Positions 8,149 to 16,071 of a stretch of DNA of 64,000 nucleotides are shown piece after piece (within the stretch, counting starts at the first letter, position 1; each line of letters opens with the position of its first letter). The notes beneath the pieces are model-generated. The model made no database searches. It worked only from the letters and a program-made list of their open reading frames with translations, and was not told the DNA's origin. This stretch comes from Streptomyces parvus. GTDB taxonomy: Bacteria > Actinomycetota > Actinomycetes > Streptomycetales > Streptomycetaceae. The stretch covers positions 5,084,001-5,148,000 of the forward strand of contig NZ_CP135079.1 in NCBI RefSeq assembly GCF_032121415.1. The letters are read 5' to 3'. A program made the translations under genes and the position numbers.

Positions 8149-9252
8149 ATGACGACGCCCACGATCGAGCTCAAGCCCTCCTCGAACCCGCTGTCCGACG
8201 CGGAGCGCGAGGCGATCCTGGCCAACCCCGGATTCGGCCGGCACTTCACCGATCACATGGTGACCATCCGCTGGACCGAGGGCCGCGGCTGGCACGACGC
8301 CCAGCTGGTCCCGTACGGGCCGCTGTCGCTGGACCCGGCCAACATGACCCTGCACTACGCGCAGGAGATCTTCGAGGGGCTCAAGGCATACCGCCAGCCC
8401 GACGGCACGGTCGCCTCCTTCCGCCCCGACGCCAACGCCCGCCGCTTCCAGCGCTCGGCCGCCCGGCTCGCCATGCCCGAGCTGCCCGTCGAGACGTTCA
8501 TCGCGGCGTGCGACGCGCTGGTCCAGCAGGACAAGGCGTGGGTCCCGGCCCACGGCGGCGAGGAGTCCCTCTACCTGCGCCCGTTCATGATCGCCACCGA
8601 GGTCGGCCTGGGCGTGAAGCCGGCCAACGAGTACCTCTTCCTGGTCATCGCCTCGCCCGCCGGCGCCTACTTCCCCGGCGGCGTGAAGCCCGTCTCCATC
8701 TGGCTCTCCGAGAACCGCGTCCGCGCCGTCCCCGGCGGTATGGGCGACGCCAAGACCGGCGGCAACTACGCCGCCTCCCTCCTCGCCCAGGCCGAGGCCG
8801 CCGAGCACGGCTGCGCCCAGGTCGCCTACCTCGACGCGGTCGAGCACAAGTGGGTCGAGGAGCTCGGCGGCATGAACCTCTACTTCGTGTACGCCCAGGA
8901 GGACGGCTCGAAGAAGATCGTCACCCCGTCCCTCACCGGCTCGCTGCTCGCCGGCGTCACCCGCGACTCCCTCCTCAAGGTCGCCCGCGACCTCGGTTAC
9001 GGCTCCGAGGAGGGGCGCATCTCCATCGACCAGTGGCGCGACGACACCGCGAAGGGCACCCTCGTCGAGGTCTTCGCCTGCGGCACCGCCGCCGTCATCA
9101 CCCCCGTCGGCCTGGTGAAGTCCGAGCGCGGCGAGTGGACCCAGAGCGGCGGCGAGCCCGGCGAGGTCACCATGAAGCTGCGGGAGCGCCTTCTCGACAT
9201 CCAGCGCGGTGTCGTCGAGGACACCCACGGCTGGATGCACCCGCTCGGCTAA
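8149..9252 (+). CDS. ilvE: Branched-chain amino acid aminotransferase (PLP fold type IV)
   Basis: It transfers the amino group between glutamate and the 2-keto acids of leucine, isoleucine and valine, the last step of their synthesis. It also supplies branched starter units for fatty acids. The 367-residue protein matches the family length. The PLP Lys is about residue 202 in GDAKTGGNYAASL, and the class-IV region EELGGMNLYFVY follows. GAAGGA (8133-8138) precedes the ATG at 8149. A perfect hairpin terminator follows, so it is probably monocistronic. Confidence 0.95.
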   Translation: MTTPTIELKPSSNPLSDAEREAILANPGFGRHFTDHMVTIRWTEGRGWHDAQLVPYGPLSLDPANMTLHYAQEIFEGLKAYRQPDGTVASFRPDANARRFQRSAARLAMPELPVETFIAACDALVQQDKAWVPAHGGEESLYLRPFMIATEVGLGVKPANEYLFLVIASPAGAYFPGGVKPVSIWLSENRVRAVPGGMGDAKTGGNYAASLLAQAEAAEHGCAQVAYLDAVEHKWVEELGGMNLYFVYAQEDGSKKIVTPSLTGSLLAGVTRDSLLKVARDLGYGSEEGRISIDQWRDDTAKGTLVEVFACGTAAVITPVGLVKSERGEWTQSGGEPGEVTMKLRERLLDIQRGVVEDTHGWMHPLG

Positions 9253-9270
9253 GCGGTCTCCCGGCCCAGG

Positions 9271-9304
9271 AAGGCCGCACCGGCTCCGCGACCGGTGCGG
9301 CCTT
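9271..9304 (+). terminator. Intrinsic terminator after ilvE
   Basis: Perfect 13-base arms AAGGCCGCACCGG (9271-9283) and complement (9292-9304) with an eight-base loop, running into TTCC. Confidence 0.85.
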
Positions 9305-9378
9305 TTCCGTACCCGGCGCATTGAACGCTGCTCGAACAGAGGAGACTGGCTTCTCGAAGAGATGGGGCAGGCAGCCTT

Positions 9379-9416
9379 TTGATCGAGGTGGTCGGACGGT
9401 TAGAGTGGCGCTCTAA
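9379..9416 (+). promoter_or_regulatory. aguA promoter with overlapping TetR-type operator
   Basis: A promoter-like pair, TTGATC (9379-9384) and TAGAGT (9401-9406) spaced 16 bp apart, overlaps the inverted repeat TTAGAG-5-CTCTAA (9400-9416). The site is 22 bp before the aguA start. Because the second gene of the operon encodes a TetR regulator, autorepression through this operator is the simplest reading (inference). Confidence 0.55.
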
Positions 9417-9437
9417 ACCTTTGTCCCAGGAGTCTCC

Positions 9438-10481
9438 ATGCCCACCGCCCCCACCCCCTTCCGTATGCCTCCCGAGTGGGCCCCGCACGAGCGCACCTGG
9501 ATGGCCTGGCCGGGGCCCAACCCCACCTTCGCCTCCGCCGCCGAGCTGGCCGAGGCCCGCCGCGCCTGGGCCGCCGTCGCCCGGGCCGTACGCCGTTTCG
9601 AGCCGGTCACGATGGTGGTCGGGCCGGGGCAGGAGGAGGGGGCGGCGGCGCTGCTCGGGCCCGACGTCGAACTGGTCGTGCGCCCGCTCGACGACGCGTG
9701 GATGCGGGACATCGGCCCCACCTTCGTCACCGACGGCCGCACGCTCGCCGCCGTCGACTGGACGTTCAACGGCTGGGGCGCCCAGGGCTGGGCCCGCTGG
9801 GAGAGCGACCAGCACATCGCCCGGGCCGTCGCCGAGCTCACCGGCGTACCCGTCCACAGCTCGCCGCTCGTCAACGAGGGCGGCGCGATCCATGTGGACG
9901 GCGAGGGCACCGTCCTGCTCACCGAGACCGTCCAGCTCGGCCAGGAGCGCAACCCCGGCTGGAGCCGCCGGCAGGTGGAGGCGGAGATCCACGCCCGCCT
10001 CGGCACCGAGAAGGCCATCTGGCTGCCCCGCGGGCTGACCGGCGACTACGGAACGTACGGCACGCTCGGCCATGTCGACATCGTCGCCGCCTTCGCCCGC
10101 CCGGGCACCGTCCTCGTCCACGTCCAGCCCGACCCGGCCCACCCCGACCACGAGGTCACCCGCGAACTGCCGGCCGTCCTGCGCGCCGCCACGGACGCCA
10201 GGGGCCGCGCCCTGGAGGTGGTCGAGGTGCCCGCGCCGACCGTGCTGCGTGACGAGGACGGCGAATGGGCCGACTACTCCTACATCAACCACTACCTCTG
10301 CAACGACGGCGTGGTCCTCTGCGCCTTCGACGACCCGCGCGACGAGGAGGCCGCCGCGATCTTCCGGGGCCTCTTCCCGGACCGTACGGTGACCCTCGTC
10401 GACGCACGTACGATCTTCGCCGGTGGTGGAGGCATCCACTGCATCACCCAGCAGCAGCCGAAGGTGCGAGCGAACCCATGA
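9438..10481 (+). CDS. aguA: Agmatine deiminase / peptidyl-arginine deiminase family protein
   Basis: Members hydrolyse agmatine to N-carbamoylputrescine and ammonia, feeding polyamine metabolism. The 347-residue protein has the guanidino-modifying-enzyme features: MPPEWAPHERTWMAWPG at the N-terminus, DDAWMRDIGP (~residue 90), NEGGAIHVDGEG (~residue 150) and the C-terminal nucleophile Cys335 in GGGGIHCITQQ. GTCCCAGGAG precedes ATG 9438. The next gene, a TetR regulator, overlaps by four bases (ATGA), so the two are translationally coupled. Agmatine is the most likely substrate, but a related guanidino compound cannot be excluded. Confidence 0.87.
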   Translation: MPTAPTPFRMPPEWAPHERTWMAWPGPNPTFASAAELAEARRAWAAVARAVRRFEPVTMVVGPGQEEGAAALLGPDVELVVRPLDDAWMRDIGPTFVTDGRTLAAVDWTFNGWGAQGWARWESDQHIARAVAELTGVPVHSSPLVNEGGAIHVDGEGTVLLTETVQLGQERNPGWSRRQVEAEIHARLGTEKAIWLPRGLTGDYGTYGTLGHVDIVAAFARPGTVLVHVQPDPAHPDHEVTRELPAVLRAATDARGRALEVVEVPAPTVLRDEDGEWADYSYINHYLCNDGVVLCAFDDPRDEEAAAIFRGLFPDRTVTLVDARTIFAGGGGIHCITQQQPKVRANP

Positions 10482-11125
10482 CCCCCGCCCCCCGACGCAC
10501 CCACCAGGCCGCCCCGCCCCGCGAGGACGTCCTCGCCGCCGCCATGGCCACCATCGCCGAGCGCGGGCTCGACGGGCTGACCATGGCCGGGCTCGGGCGG
10601 GACGTGGGGATGAGCAGTGGGCATCTGCTCTACTACTTCCGCACCAAGGACGAACTGCTGCTCCGGACCCTGGAGTGGAGCGAGAACCGCCTCGGGGCCG
10701 AGCGCCGTGCCCTGCTCGCCCGGCCCGGGAGCGCCCGCGAACGGCTGGAGGCGTACATCGGCCTCTACCTCCCCGCCGGGCACCGCGACCCCCACTGGAC
10801 GCTCTGGCTGGAGGTCTGGGGCCGCTCGCAGAACGCCGACGACGACGCCCGCGCCCGGCAGGCCGCCATCGAGGGGGCCTGGCACCGCGACCTGGTGGCG
10901 CTGCTCGCCGAGGGGATCTCGCGCGCTGAGTTCCGGCCGGTGGACGCCGACCGGTTCGCCGCCCGGCTGCGGGCGCTCCTGGACGGTTTCAGCATCCACG
11001 TCACGGTCGGGATCCCGGGAACGGGCCGGGAGCTGGTGCTCGCCCAGACGGCGGAGTTCCTGGACGAGACGCTCGCGCCCGCACGGTCCGGGGGAGATGC
11101 GACCAGCGTCACGACCGCATCCTGA
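10478..11125 (+). CDS. TetR-family transcriptional regulator
   Basis: This 215-residue regulator has an N-terminal TetR helix-turn-helix (residues ~15-60, including DGLTMAGLGRDVGMSSGHLLYYFRTK, here split as two motifs: TMAGLGRDVGMS and GHLLYYFRTKDELL). The C-terminal ligand domain resembles the BetI/AcrR group (HWTLWLEVWGRSQNA). The ATG at 10478 overlaps the aguA stop (10479-10481). It probably represses its own operon through the TTAGAG-5-CTCTAA repeat at 9400-9416 and responds to agmatine or a product; this is inferred from position. Confidence 0.85.
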   Translation: MTPAPRRTHQAAPPREDVLAAAMATIAERGLDGLTMAGLGRDVGMSSGHLLYYFRTKDELLLRTLEWSENRLGAERRALLARPGSARERLEAYIGLYLPAGHRDPHWTLWLEVWGRSQNADDDARARQAAIEGAWHRDLVALLAEGISRAEFRPVDADRFAARLRALLDGFSIHVTVGIPGTGRELVLAQTAEFLDETLAPARSGGDATSVTTAS

Positions 11126-11167
11126 GACGACGGCGTCACGGGCGCGTCACTGTGCGAGACTTCTGCC

Positions 11168-11218
11168 GTGTCCTCGTTCGTCATGATTATTGGCAGCAGG
11201 CGCGCCGGTCCGCAGTGA
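11168..11218 (+). CDS. Putative isoleucine leader peptide upstream of cimA
   Basis: A 16-codon frame, GTG at 11168 to TGA at 11216-11218, encodes MSSFVMIIGSRRAGPQ. It has consecutive Ile codons (ATT ATT, preceded by Val-Met); an inner ATG at 11183 would give MIIGSRRAGPQ. No strong ribosome site precedes either start, and leaderless translation from GTG is possible. It lies 185 bp before cimA, with hairpins and a poly-T terminator in between, the layout of an amino-acid attenuator. Confidence 0.55.
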   Translation: MSSFVMIIGSRRAGPQ

Positions 11219-11223
11219 CCGTC

Positions 11224-11299
11224 CCGTACCACCCCGTACGGCACGGCCACCGTGCCCCAGACCCGCGCGCAGACCTCTCGCACCCGCGAGGGGTTTTTT
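11224..11299 (+). terminator. Attenuator hairpins and rho-independent terminator in the cimA leader
   Basis: Downstream of the leader peptide there are two small hairpins, CCGTAC/GTACGG (11224-11241) and GGCACGG-CCA-CCGTGCC (11240-11256). A terminator follows: an 8-bp stem (11274-11281 with 11286-11293, one G.T pair), a four-base loop and six T residues (11294-11299). The terminator sits 103 bp before the cimA start, so it can only make sense as a conditional one. A possible competing pair is GTGCGAGA (11152-11159) with TCTCGCAC (11276-11283). Confidence 0.6.
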
Positions 11300-11402
11300 C
11301 GTTTTCCGGCCCGCACCCGGATCGGAACGAGGCAAGCGGGATGATGGGGGCAAGTGGAACCCGATCGTCCGGATCCACTCATCCGACAGGAGCCAGATCA
11401 GC

Positions 11403-13010
11403 ATGACCACCAAGGCCAACGCCACCGACGACAGTTTCCATGTCTTCGACACCACACTGCGCGACGGTGCTCAGCGTGAGGGCATCAACCTGACGGTCGC
11501 CGACAAGCTGACCATCGCCCGTCATCTGGACACCTTCGGTGTGGGGTACATCGAGGGCGGCTGGCCGGGGGCCAACCCCCGCGACACGGAGTTCTTCGCC
11601 CGCGCCCAGAAGGAGATCACCTTCGAGAACGCCCAACTCGTGGCGTTCGGCGCGACCCGCAGGGCCGGTGGCAGCGCCGCCGACGACCCGCAGGTCAAGG
11701 CGCTCCTGAACTCCGGCGCCCCGGTGATCACGCTGGTGGCCAAGTCCCACGACCGCCATGTGGAACTGGCCCTGCGCACCACCCTGGAGGAGAACCTGGA
11801 GATGGTCCGGGACACCGTTTCCCACCTGCGCGAACAGGGTCGCCGGGTCTTCGTGGACTGCGAGCACTTCTTCGACGGCTACCGGGCCGACGCCGAGTAC
11901 GCCAAATCCGTGGTCCGTACCGCCCACGAGGCGGGGGCCGAGGTCGTCATCCTCTGCGACACCAACGGCGGCATGCTCCCCGCCCAGGTCCAGGCCGTCG
12001 TCTCCACCGTCATCGCCGACACCGGCGCCCGGCTCGGCATCCACGCCCAGGACGACACCGGCTGCGCCGTCGCCAACACCCTGGCCGCCGTCGACGCGGG
12101 CGCCACCCACGTCCAGTGCACGGCCAACGGCTACGGCGAACGGGTCGGCAACGCCAACCTCTTCCCCGTCGTCGCCGCCCTGGAACTCAAGTACGGCATG
12201 AAGGTGCTGCCCGAGGGCGCGCTCGCCGAGATGACCCGGATCTCGCACGCCATCGCCGAGGTCGTCAACCTCACCCCCTCCACCCACCAGCCGTACGTGG
12301 GCGTCTCGGCCTTCGCCCACAAGGCCGGGCTGCACGCATCCGCGATCAAGGTCGACCCCGACCTGTACCAGCACATCGCCCCCGAACTGGTCGGCAACAC
12401 CATGCGGATGCTGGTCTCCGACATGGCGGGCCGTGCCTCCATCGAGCTGAAGGGCAAGGAGCTCGGCGTCGACCTCGGCGACGACCGCGCCCTGGTCGGC
12501 CGGGTCGTGGAGCGGGTCAAGGAACGCGAACTGAAGGGCTACACCTACGAGGCCGCCGACGCCTCCTTCGAACTGCTGCTGCGCGGCGAGGTCGAGGGCC
12601 GGGCCCGCCGCTACTTCCGCACCGAGTCCTGGCGGGCGATCGTCGAGGACCGCCCCGACGGCACCCACGCCAACGAGGCCACGGTCAAGCTCCGGGCCAA
12701 GGGCGAGCGCATCGTCGCCACCGCCGAGGGCAACGGCCCGGTCAACGCCCTGGACCGGGCGCTGCGGGTCGCCCTGGAGCGGATCTACCCGCAGCTCGCC
12801 AAGTTGGAGCTGATCGACTACAAGGTCCGCATCCTGGAGGGCCGCACCGGCACCGAGTCCACCACCCGCGTCCTCATCACCACGGGCGACGGCACCGGCG
12901 ACTGGGCGACCGTGGGGGTCGCCGAGAACGTCATCGCCGCCTCCTGGCAGGCACTGGAGGACGCGTACACGTACGGGCTGCTGCGCGCGGGGGTCGAGCC
13001 CACGGAGTAG
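11403..13010 (+). CDS. cimA: (R)-citramalate synthase (LeuA-like, DRE-TIM metallolyase family)
   Basis: It condenses pyruvate and acetyl-CoA to citramalate, the entry to the threonine-independent isoleucine route. The ATG at 11403 follows AGGAG (11389-11393) and gives 535 residues: a TIM-barrel catalytic domain with VFDTTLRDGAQREG near residue 15, GYIEGGWPGANP typical of CimA, GYGERVGNANL (~residue 242), and a C-terminal LeuA regulatory domain (~residues 400-520). The usual HxHND metal motif reads His214-Ala-Gln216-Asp-Asp, so one expected ligand His is Gln. Expression is probably controlled by the Ile-codon leader upstream. An alternative name is alpha-isopropylmalate synthase homologue. Confidence 0.88.
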   Translation: MTTKANATDDSFHVFDTTLRDGAQREGINLTVADKLTIARHLDTFGVGYIEGGWPGANPRDTEFFARAQKEITFENAQLVAFGATRRAGGSAADDPQVKALLNSGAPVITLVAKSHDRHVELALRTTLEENLEMVRDTVSHLREQGRRVFVDCEHFFDGYRADAEYAKSVVRTAHEAGAEVVILCDTNGGMLPAQVQAVVSTVIADTGARLGIHAQDDTGCAVANTLAAVDAGATHVQCTANGYGERVGNANLFPVVAALELKYGMKVLPEGALAEMTRISHAIAEVVNLTPSTHQPYVGVSAFAHKAGLHASAIKVDPDLYQHIAPELVGNTMRMLVSDMAGRASIELKGKELGVDLGDDRALVGRVVERVKERELKGYTYEAADASFELLLRGEVEGRARRYFRTESWRAIVEDRPDGTHANEATVKLRAKGERIVATAEGNGPVNALDRALRVALERIYPQLAKLELIDYKVRILEGRTGTESTTRVLITTGDGTGDWATVGVAENVIAASWQALEDAYTYGLLRAGVEPTE

Positions 13011-13032
13011 CCCGCCGCACCCCCTTCGTCGA

Positions 13033-13064
13033 AGAGCCGTCGCCCATCGCCGGGCGGCGGCTCT
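13033..13064 (+). terminator. Intrinsic terminator after cimA
   Basis: Thirteen-base arms (13033-13045, 13052-13064) pair with one G.T and a six-base loop, 22 bp after the cimA stop. Confidence 0.75.
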
Positions 13065-13194
13065 CGTGTGTTCCACGAGCATTCAAGGAGTGAACACACA
13101 ACCCCGCCCGCCTGCACGGAAGATGAGACCCGTTCAATCTCGACGTGAAGTATTGACGGCCCTGTATCGGCGCGGTTAACTCACGCCGCAACGC

Positions 13195-13220
13195 CGGTAC
13201 CGGTTCCGGAACCGGTACCG
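13195..13220. promoter_or_regulatory. 26-bp perfect palindrome, candidate operator of the LacI gene
   Basis: The half-site CGGTACCGGTTCC is followed directly by its exact complement, with a central CG as usual for LacI-family operators. It lies 77 bp upstream of the LacI-type start at 13298. It could equally form a transcript hairpin. Autoregulation is an inference. Confidence 0.5.
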
Positions 13221-13297
13221 AAGCGCCTCTCCACCGCATGCCCGCGCCCTACCCCCGCCTGCCCTCTTCCGCCCCGCCTGGCCCCCTGGAGGACCGG

Positions 13298-14272
13298 ATG
13301 CGCGTCACCATCGCCGATGTCGCCCGTGAGGCCGGCGTCAGCAAGACGACCGTGTCCCGGGTCATCAACACCAAGGGCGAGGTGGACCGGATCACGGCGG
13401 CCCGTGTTCGTGAAGTGATCGCACAGCTCGGCTACGTACCCAGCTCAGGAGCCGTCGGTCTCGCCCGCGGCTCCAGCCGGACGGTCGGCATGCTCGTGCC
13501 CTCGCTGACCTGGCCGTGGATGGGCGAACTGCTCCAGGGCGTCGTCGACACCGTCGAGGCCGCCGACTACGGGCTGCTGCTGTTCACCTGCAACCGCGGG
13601 GCCGAGTCCGTCCAGCGGTTCACCGGCCAGGTGTCCGCACGCGCCTTCGACGGTCTCGTCGTCGTGGAACCCGAGAACACCCTCGGCCACCTCACCGAAC
13701 TGCACCGCGACGGCCTGCCGATCGTGCTCATCGACGACCGCGGCCACCACCCCGAGTTCCCCTCCGTCGTGACCACCAACCACGAGGGAGGCGCGTCCGC
13801 GGCCCGCCACCTGCACGCCGCCGGACGCACCCGGCCCCTGGTCCTGACCGGACCCCAGCACTTCGGCTGCGTACGGGACCGGCGAGACGGCTTCCGCTCC
13901 GTCCTGCCCACCGATCTGGTCGTCGAGGGAGACTTCACCGAACGCGGCGGCCGGCTCGCCGTCGAGGGGCTCCTGGCACGGGGCGTCACGTTCGACTCCG
14001 TCTTCGCGCACAACGACATCAGTGCCGCGGGCGTGCTCCGCGCCCTGCGGGCCGCCGGACGCCGGGTCCCGGACGACATCGCCGTCGTCGGCTTCGACGA
14101 CATCCCGATGGCCGAGCACACCGAACCACCGCTGACCACCGTGCGCCAGCCCACCCGCCGCATGGGCGAGACGGCGGCCCGGATGCTGCTCTCCCACCTC
14201 GGCGGCACGCCCGTACCCGACGGACCGGTCGTGCTGCCCACCGAACTGGTCGTGCGCCACTCGGCGCCGTAA
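13298..14272 (+). CDS. LacI-family transcriptional regulator of the sugar-use operon
   Basis: This 324-residue regulator starts at ATG 13298 after TGGAGGA (13287-13293). It has a classic LacI headpiece (TIADVAREAGVSKTTVSRVIN, seen as TIADVAREAGVS plus KTTVSRVIN at residues 3-23) and a periplasmic-binding-like effector domain from ~60 onward (VGMLVPSLTWPWMGELLQG...). The effector domain ends with GFDDIPMAEHTEPPLTTVRQP, the usual C-terminal motif. It lies 85 bp before the ABC transporter and glycosidase genes in the same direction, so it probably controls them in response to the imported sugar. The 26-bp palindrome before it is its best candidate site. Confidence 0.9.
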   Translation: MRVTIADVAREAGVSKTTVSRVINTKGEVDRITAARVREVIAQLGYVPSSGAVGLARGSSRTVGMLVPSLTWPWMGELLQGVVDTVEAADYGLLLFTCNRGAESVQRFTGQVSARAFDGLVVVEPENTLGHLTELHRDGLPIVLIDDRGHHPEFPSVVTTNHEGGASAARHLHAAGRTRPLVLTGPQHFGCVRDRRDGFRSVLPTDLVVEGDFTERGGRLAVEGLLARGVTFDSVFAHNDISAAGVLRALRAAGRRVPDDIAVVGFDDIPMAEHTEPPLTTVRQPTRRMGETAARMLLSHLGGTPVPDGPVVLPTELVVRHSAP

Positions 14273-14357
14273 CGGACCCGGCCGCCCGGCCGCGCCCCGC
14301 CTCGCACCTTCCGCCCGCCGGGGTCTCCCGACCCGGCAGCCCCTTCCTGGAGTCGCC

Positions 14358-16034
14358 ATGTCCGTACGCCGTCGCACCACCCTCAGAGCGGTCGCCGCAG
14401 CCACCGTCGCGGTGGCGCTCGCCGCCGGTTGCTCGAACGCCAACTCGGGTGCCGACAAGGGCGGCGGGGCCGCCGGTGTACTGACCCTCGGCAAGCCGGA
14501 CGGGCCGCAGACGAACAACAGCAACCCCTTCCTCACGACGTCGGCCGGAGCGGTCCTCGGCTACCGCCACATGATCTACGAGCCGCTCGCGATGACGAAC
14601 ATGATCAGGCCCACCGAGAAGGCCGACCCCTGGCTCGCCACCGAGTGGGCCTGGGAGGACAACTTCACCAAGGTCACCTTCACCCTCGACGGCCGGGCCA
14701 AGTGGGCCGACGGCAAGCCCCTGACCGCCGCCGACGTGGAGTTCACCTTCAACCTGCTCAAGAAGCACCCGGCGCTCAACGGGGACGGGATCCCCTTCGA
14801 CGGGATCGCCGTCAAGGGCAAGCAGGTCGTGCTGACCTTCCAGGAGAGCCAGTTCGTCAACCAGAACAAGATCATCCAGACCTTCATCGTGCCCAAGCAC
14901 ATCTGGGAGAAGGTCGACAACCCGGAGACCTGGCCCAACCGCAACCCGGTCGGTTCCGGACCGTACAAGCTCAAGACGTTCACCCCGCAGACCACCACCC
15001 TGACCGCCACGCCGACCTACTGGAACGGCGACACCAAGGTCAAGGAGCTGCGCTACACCGCCTACAACGACAACAGCGCCGCCACCACCGCCCTGGCCAC
15101 CGGGAAGATGGAGTGGTCCTTCGTCTTCATGCCGAACCACAAGCAGCTGTTCATCGACAAGGACCCCGAGCACCACCAGCTCTGGTTCCCCTCCGGCCTC
15201 GGCGTCCACGGACTGTGGTTCAACACCACGCGCAAGCCCTTCGACAACCCGGCCCTGCGCAGGGCGATGGCGATGGTCGTCGACCGCAAGGCCATCCACG
15301 TCCAGGCGCAGGCCACGCTCTACCCGGAGATCACCAACCCCACCGGCATCCCGCTCCCCGCCGGTGAGCCCTTCCTCGCCCCCGAGTACGAGAACGCCAC
15401 CACCAAGCCCGATGTCGCGGGCGCCAAGAAGGTGCTCGCCGAGGCCGGGTTCAAGCTCAGCGGCGGCGTGCTCAAGGACCCGGGCGGCAAGCCGGTGACG
15501 CTCACCCTCACCGACCCGGCCGGATGGAACGACTACATCACCGGCCTCGCGATCATCAAGGACAACATCAAGGAGATCGGCATCGAGGCCAAGGTCAAGA
15601 CCCAGACCGCCGAGGCCTGGGGCACCGACGTGGCCAACGGCAACTTCGACGCCACCCTGCACTGGACCAACAGCGGCGCCACCCCCTACGACATGTACCA
15701 GAACATCATGGACGGGGCGATCGTCCAGCCCATCGGCAAGAGCTCCCAGGCGGGCAACTTCGGCCGCTTCAAGAACCCCGAGGCGACGGCCGCGCTCAAG
15801 GAGTACGCCGGCGCCACCACCGACGCCGCCCGCACCAAGGCCCTCAACACCCTCCAGAAGATCTTCGTCGAGCAGGCCCCCATGATCCCGACGGCCGCCG
15901 CGCCCGTCGGAGCCGAGTTCTCCACGAAGAACTGGATCGGCTGGCCCTCCGAGGCCAACCCCTACGCCCCGCCGCAGCACACCCAGCGGACCGCGCTGGA
16001 GATCGTGCTCAACCTCAAGCCCTCCTCCAAGTAG
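14358..16034 (+). CDS. ABC transporter solute-binding lipoprotein (family 5, Opp/Dpp type)
   Basis: This is a 558-residue exported lipoprotein. The signal peptide ends in the lipobox ALAAGC, with lipid-anchored Cys25. The body has family-5 features, including EWAWEDNFTKVTFTLDGRAKWADGKPLTAADVEFTFNL, seen as FTLDGRAKWADGKPLTAADV at ~residue 112. Family 5 contains oligopeptide binders but also binders of cello- and other beta-oligosaccharides in Thermotoga and archaea. With a LacI regulator upstream and GH1/GH3 glucosidases downstream, an oligosaccharide ligand is more likely than a peptide. That assignment is from context only. Confidence 0.85.
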   Translation: MSVRRRTTLRAVAAATVAVALAAGCSNANSGADKGGGAAGVLTLGKPDGPQTNNSNPFLTTSAGAVLGYRHMIYEPLAMTNMIRPTEKADPWLATEWAWEDNFTKVTFTLDGRAKWADGKPLTAADVEFTFNLLKKHPALNGDGIPFDGIAVKGKQVVLTFQESQFVNQNKIIQTFIVPKHIWEKVDNPETWPNRNPVGSGPYKLKTFTPQTTTLTATPTYWNGDTKVKELRYTAYNDNSAATTALATGKMEWSFVFMPNHKQLFIDKDPEHHQLWFPSGLGVHGLWFNTTRKPFDNPALRRAMAMVVDRKAIHVQAQATLYPEITNPTGIPLPAGEPFLAPEYENATTKPDVAGAKKVLAEAGFKLSGGVLKDPGGKPVTLTLTDPAGWNDYITGLAIIKDNIKEIGIEAKVKTQTAEAWGTDVANGNFDATLHWTNSGATPYDMYQNIMDGAIVQPIGKSSQAGNFGRFKNPEATAALKEYAGATTDAARTKALNTLQKIFVEQAPMIPTAAAPVGAEFSTKNWIGWPSEANPYAPPQHTQRTALEIVLNLKPSSK

Positions 16035-16071
16035 GCACGGGGAAGACCGGACGGGAGACGGGAAACCGGCC

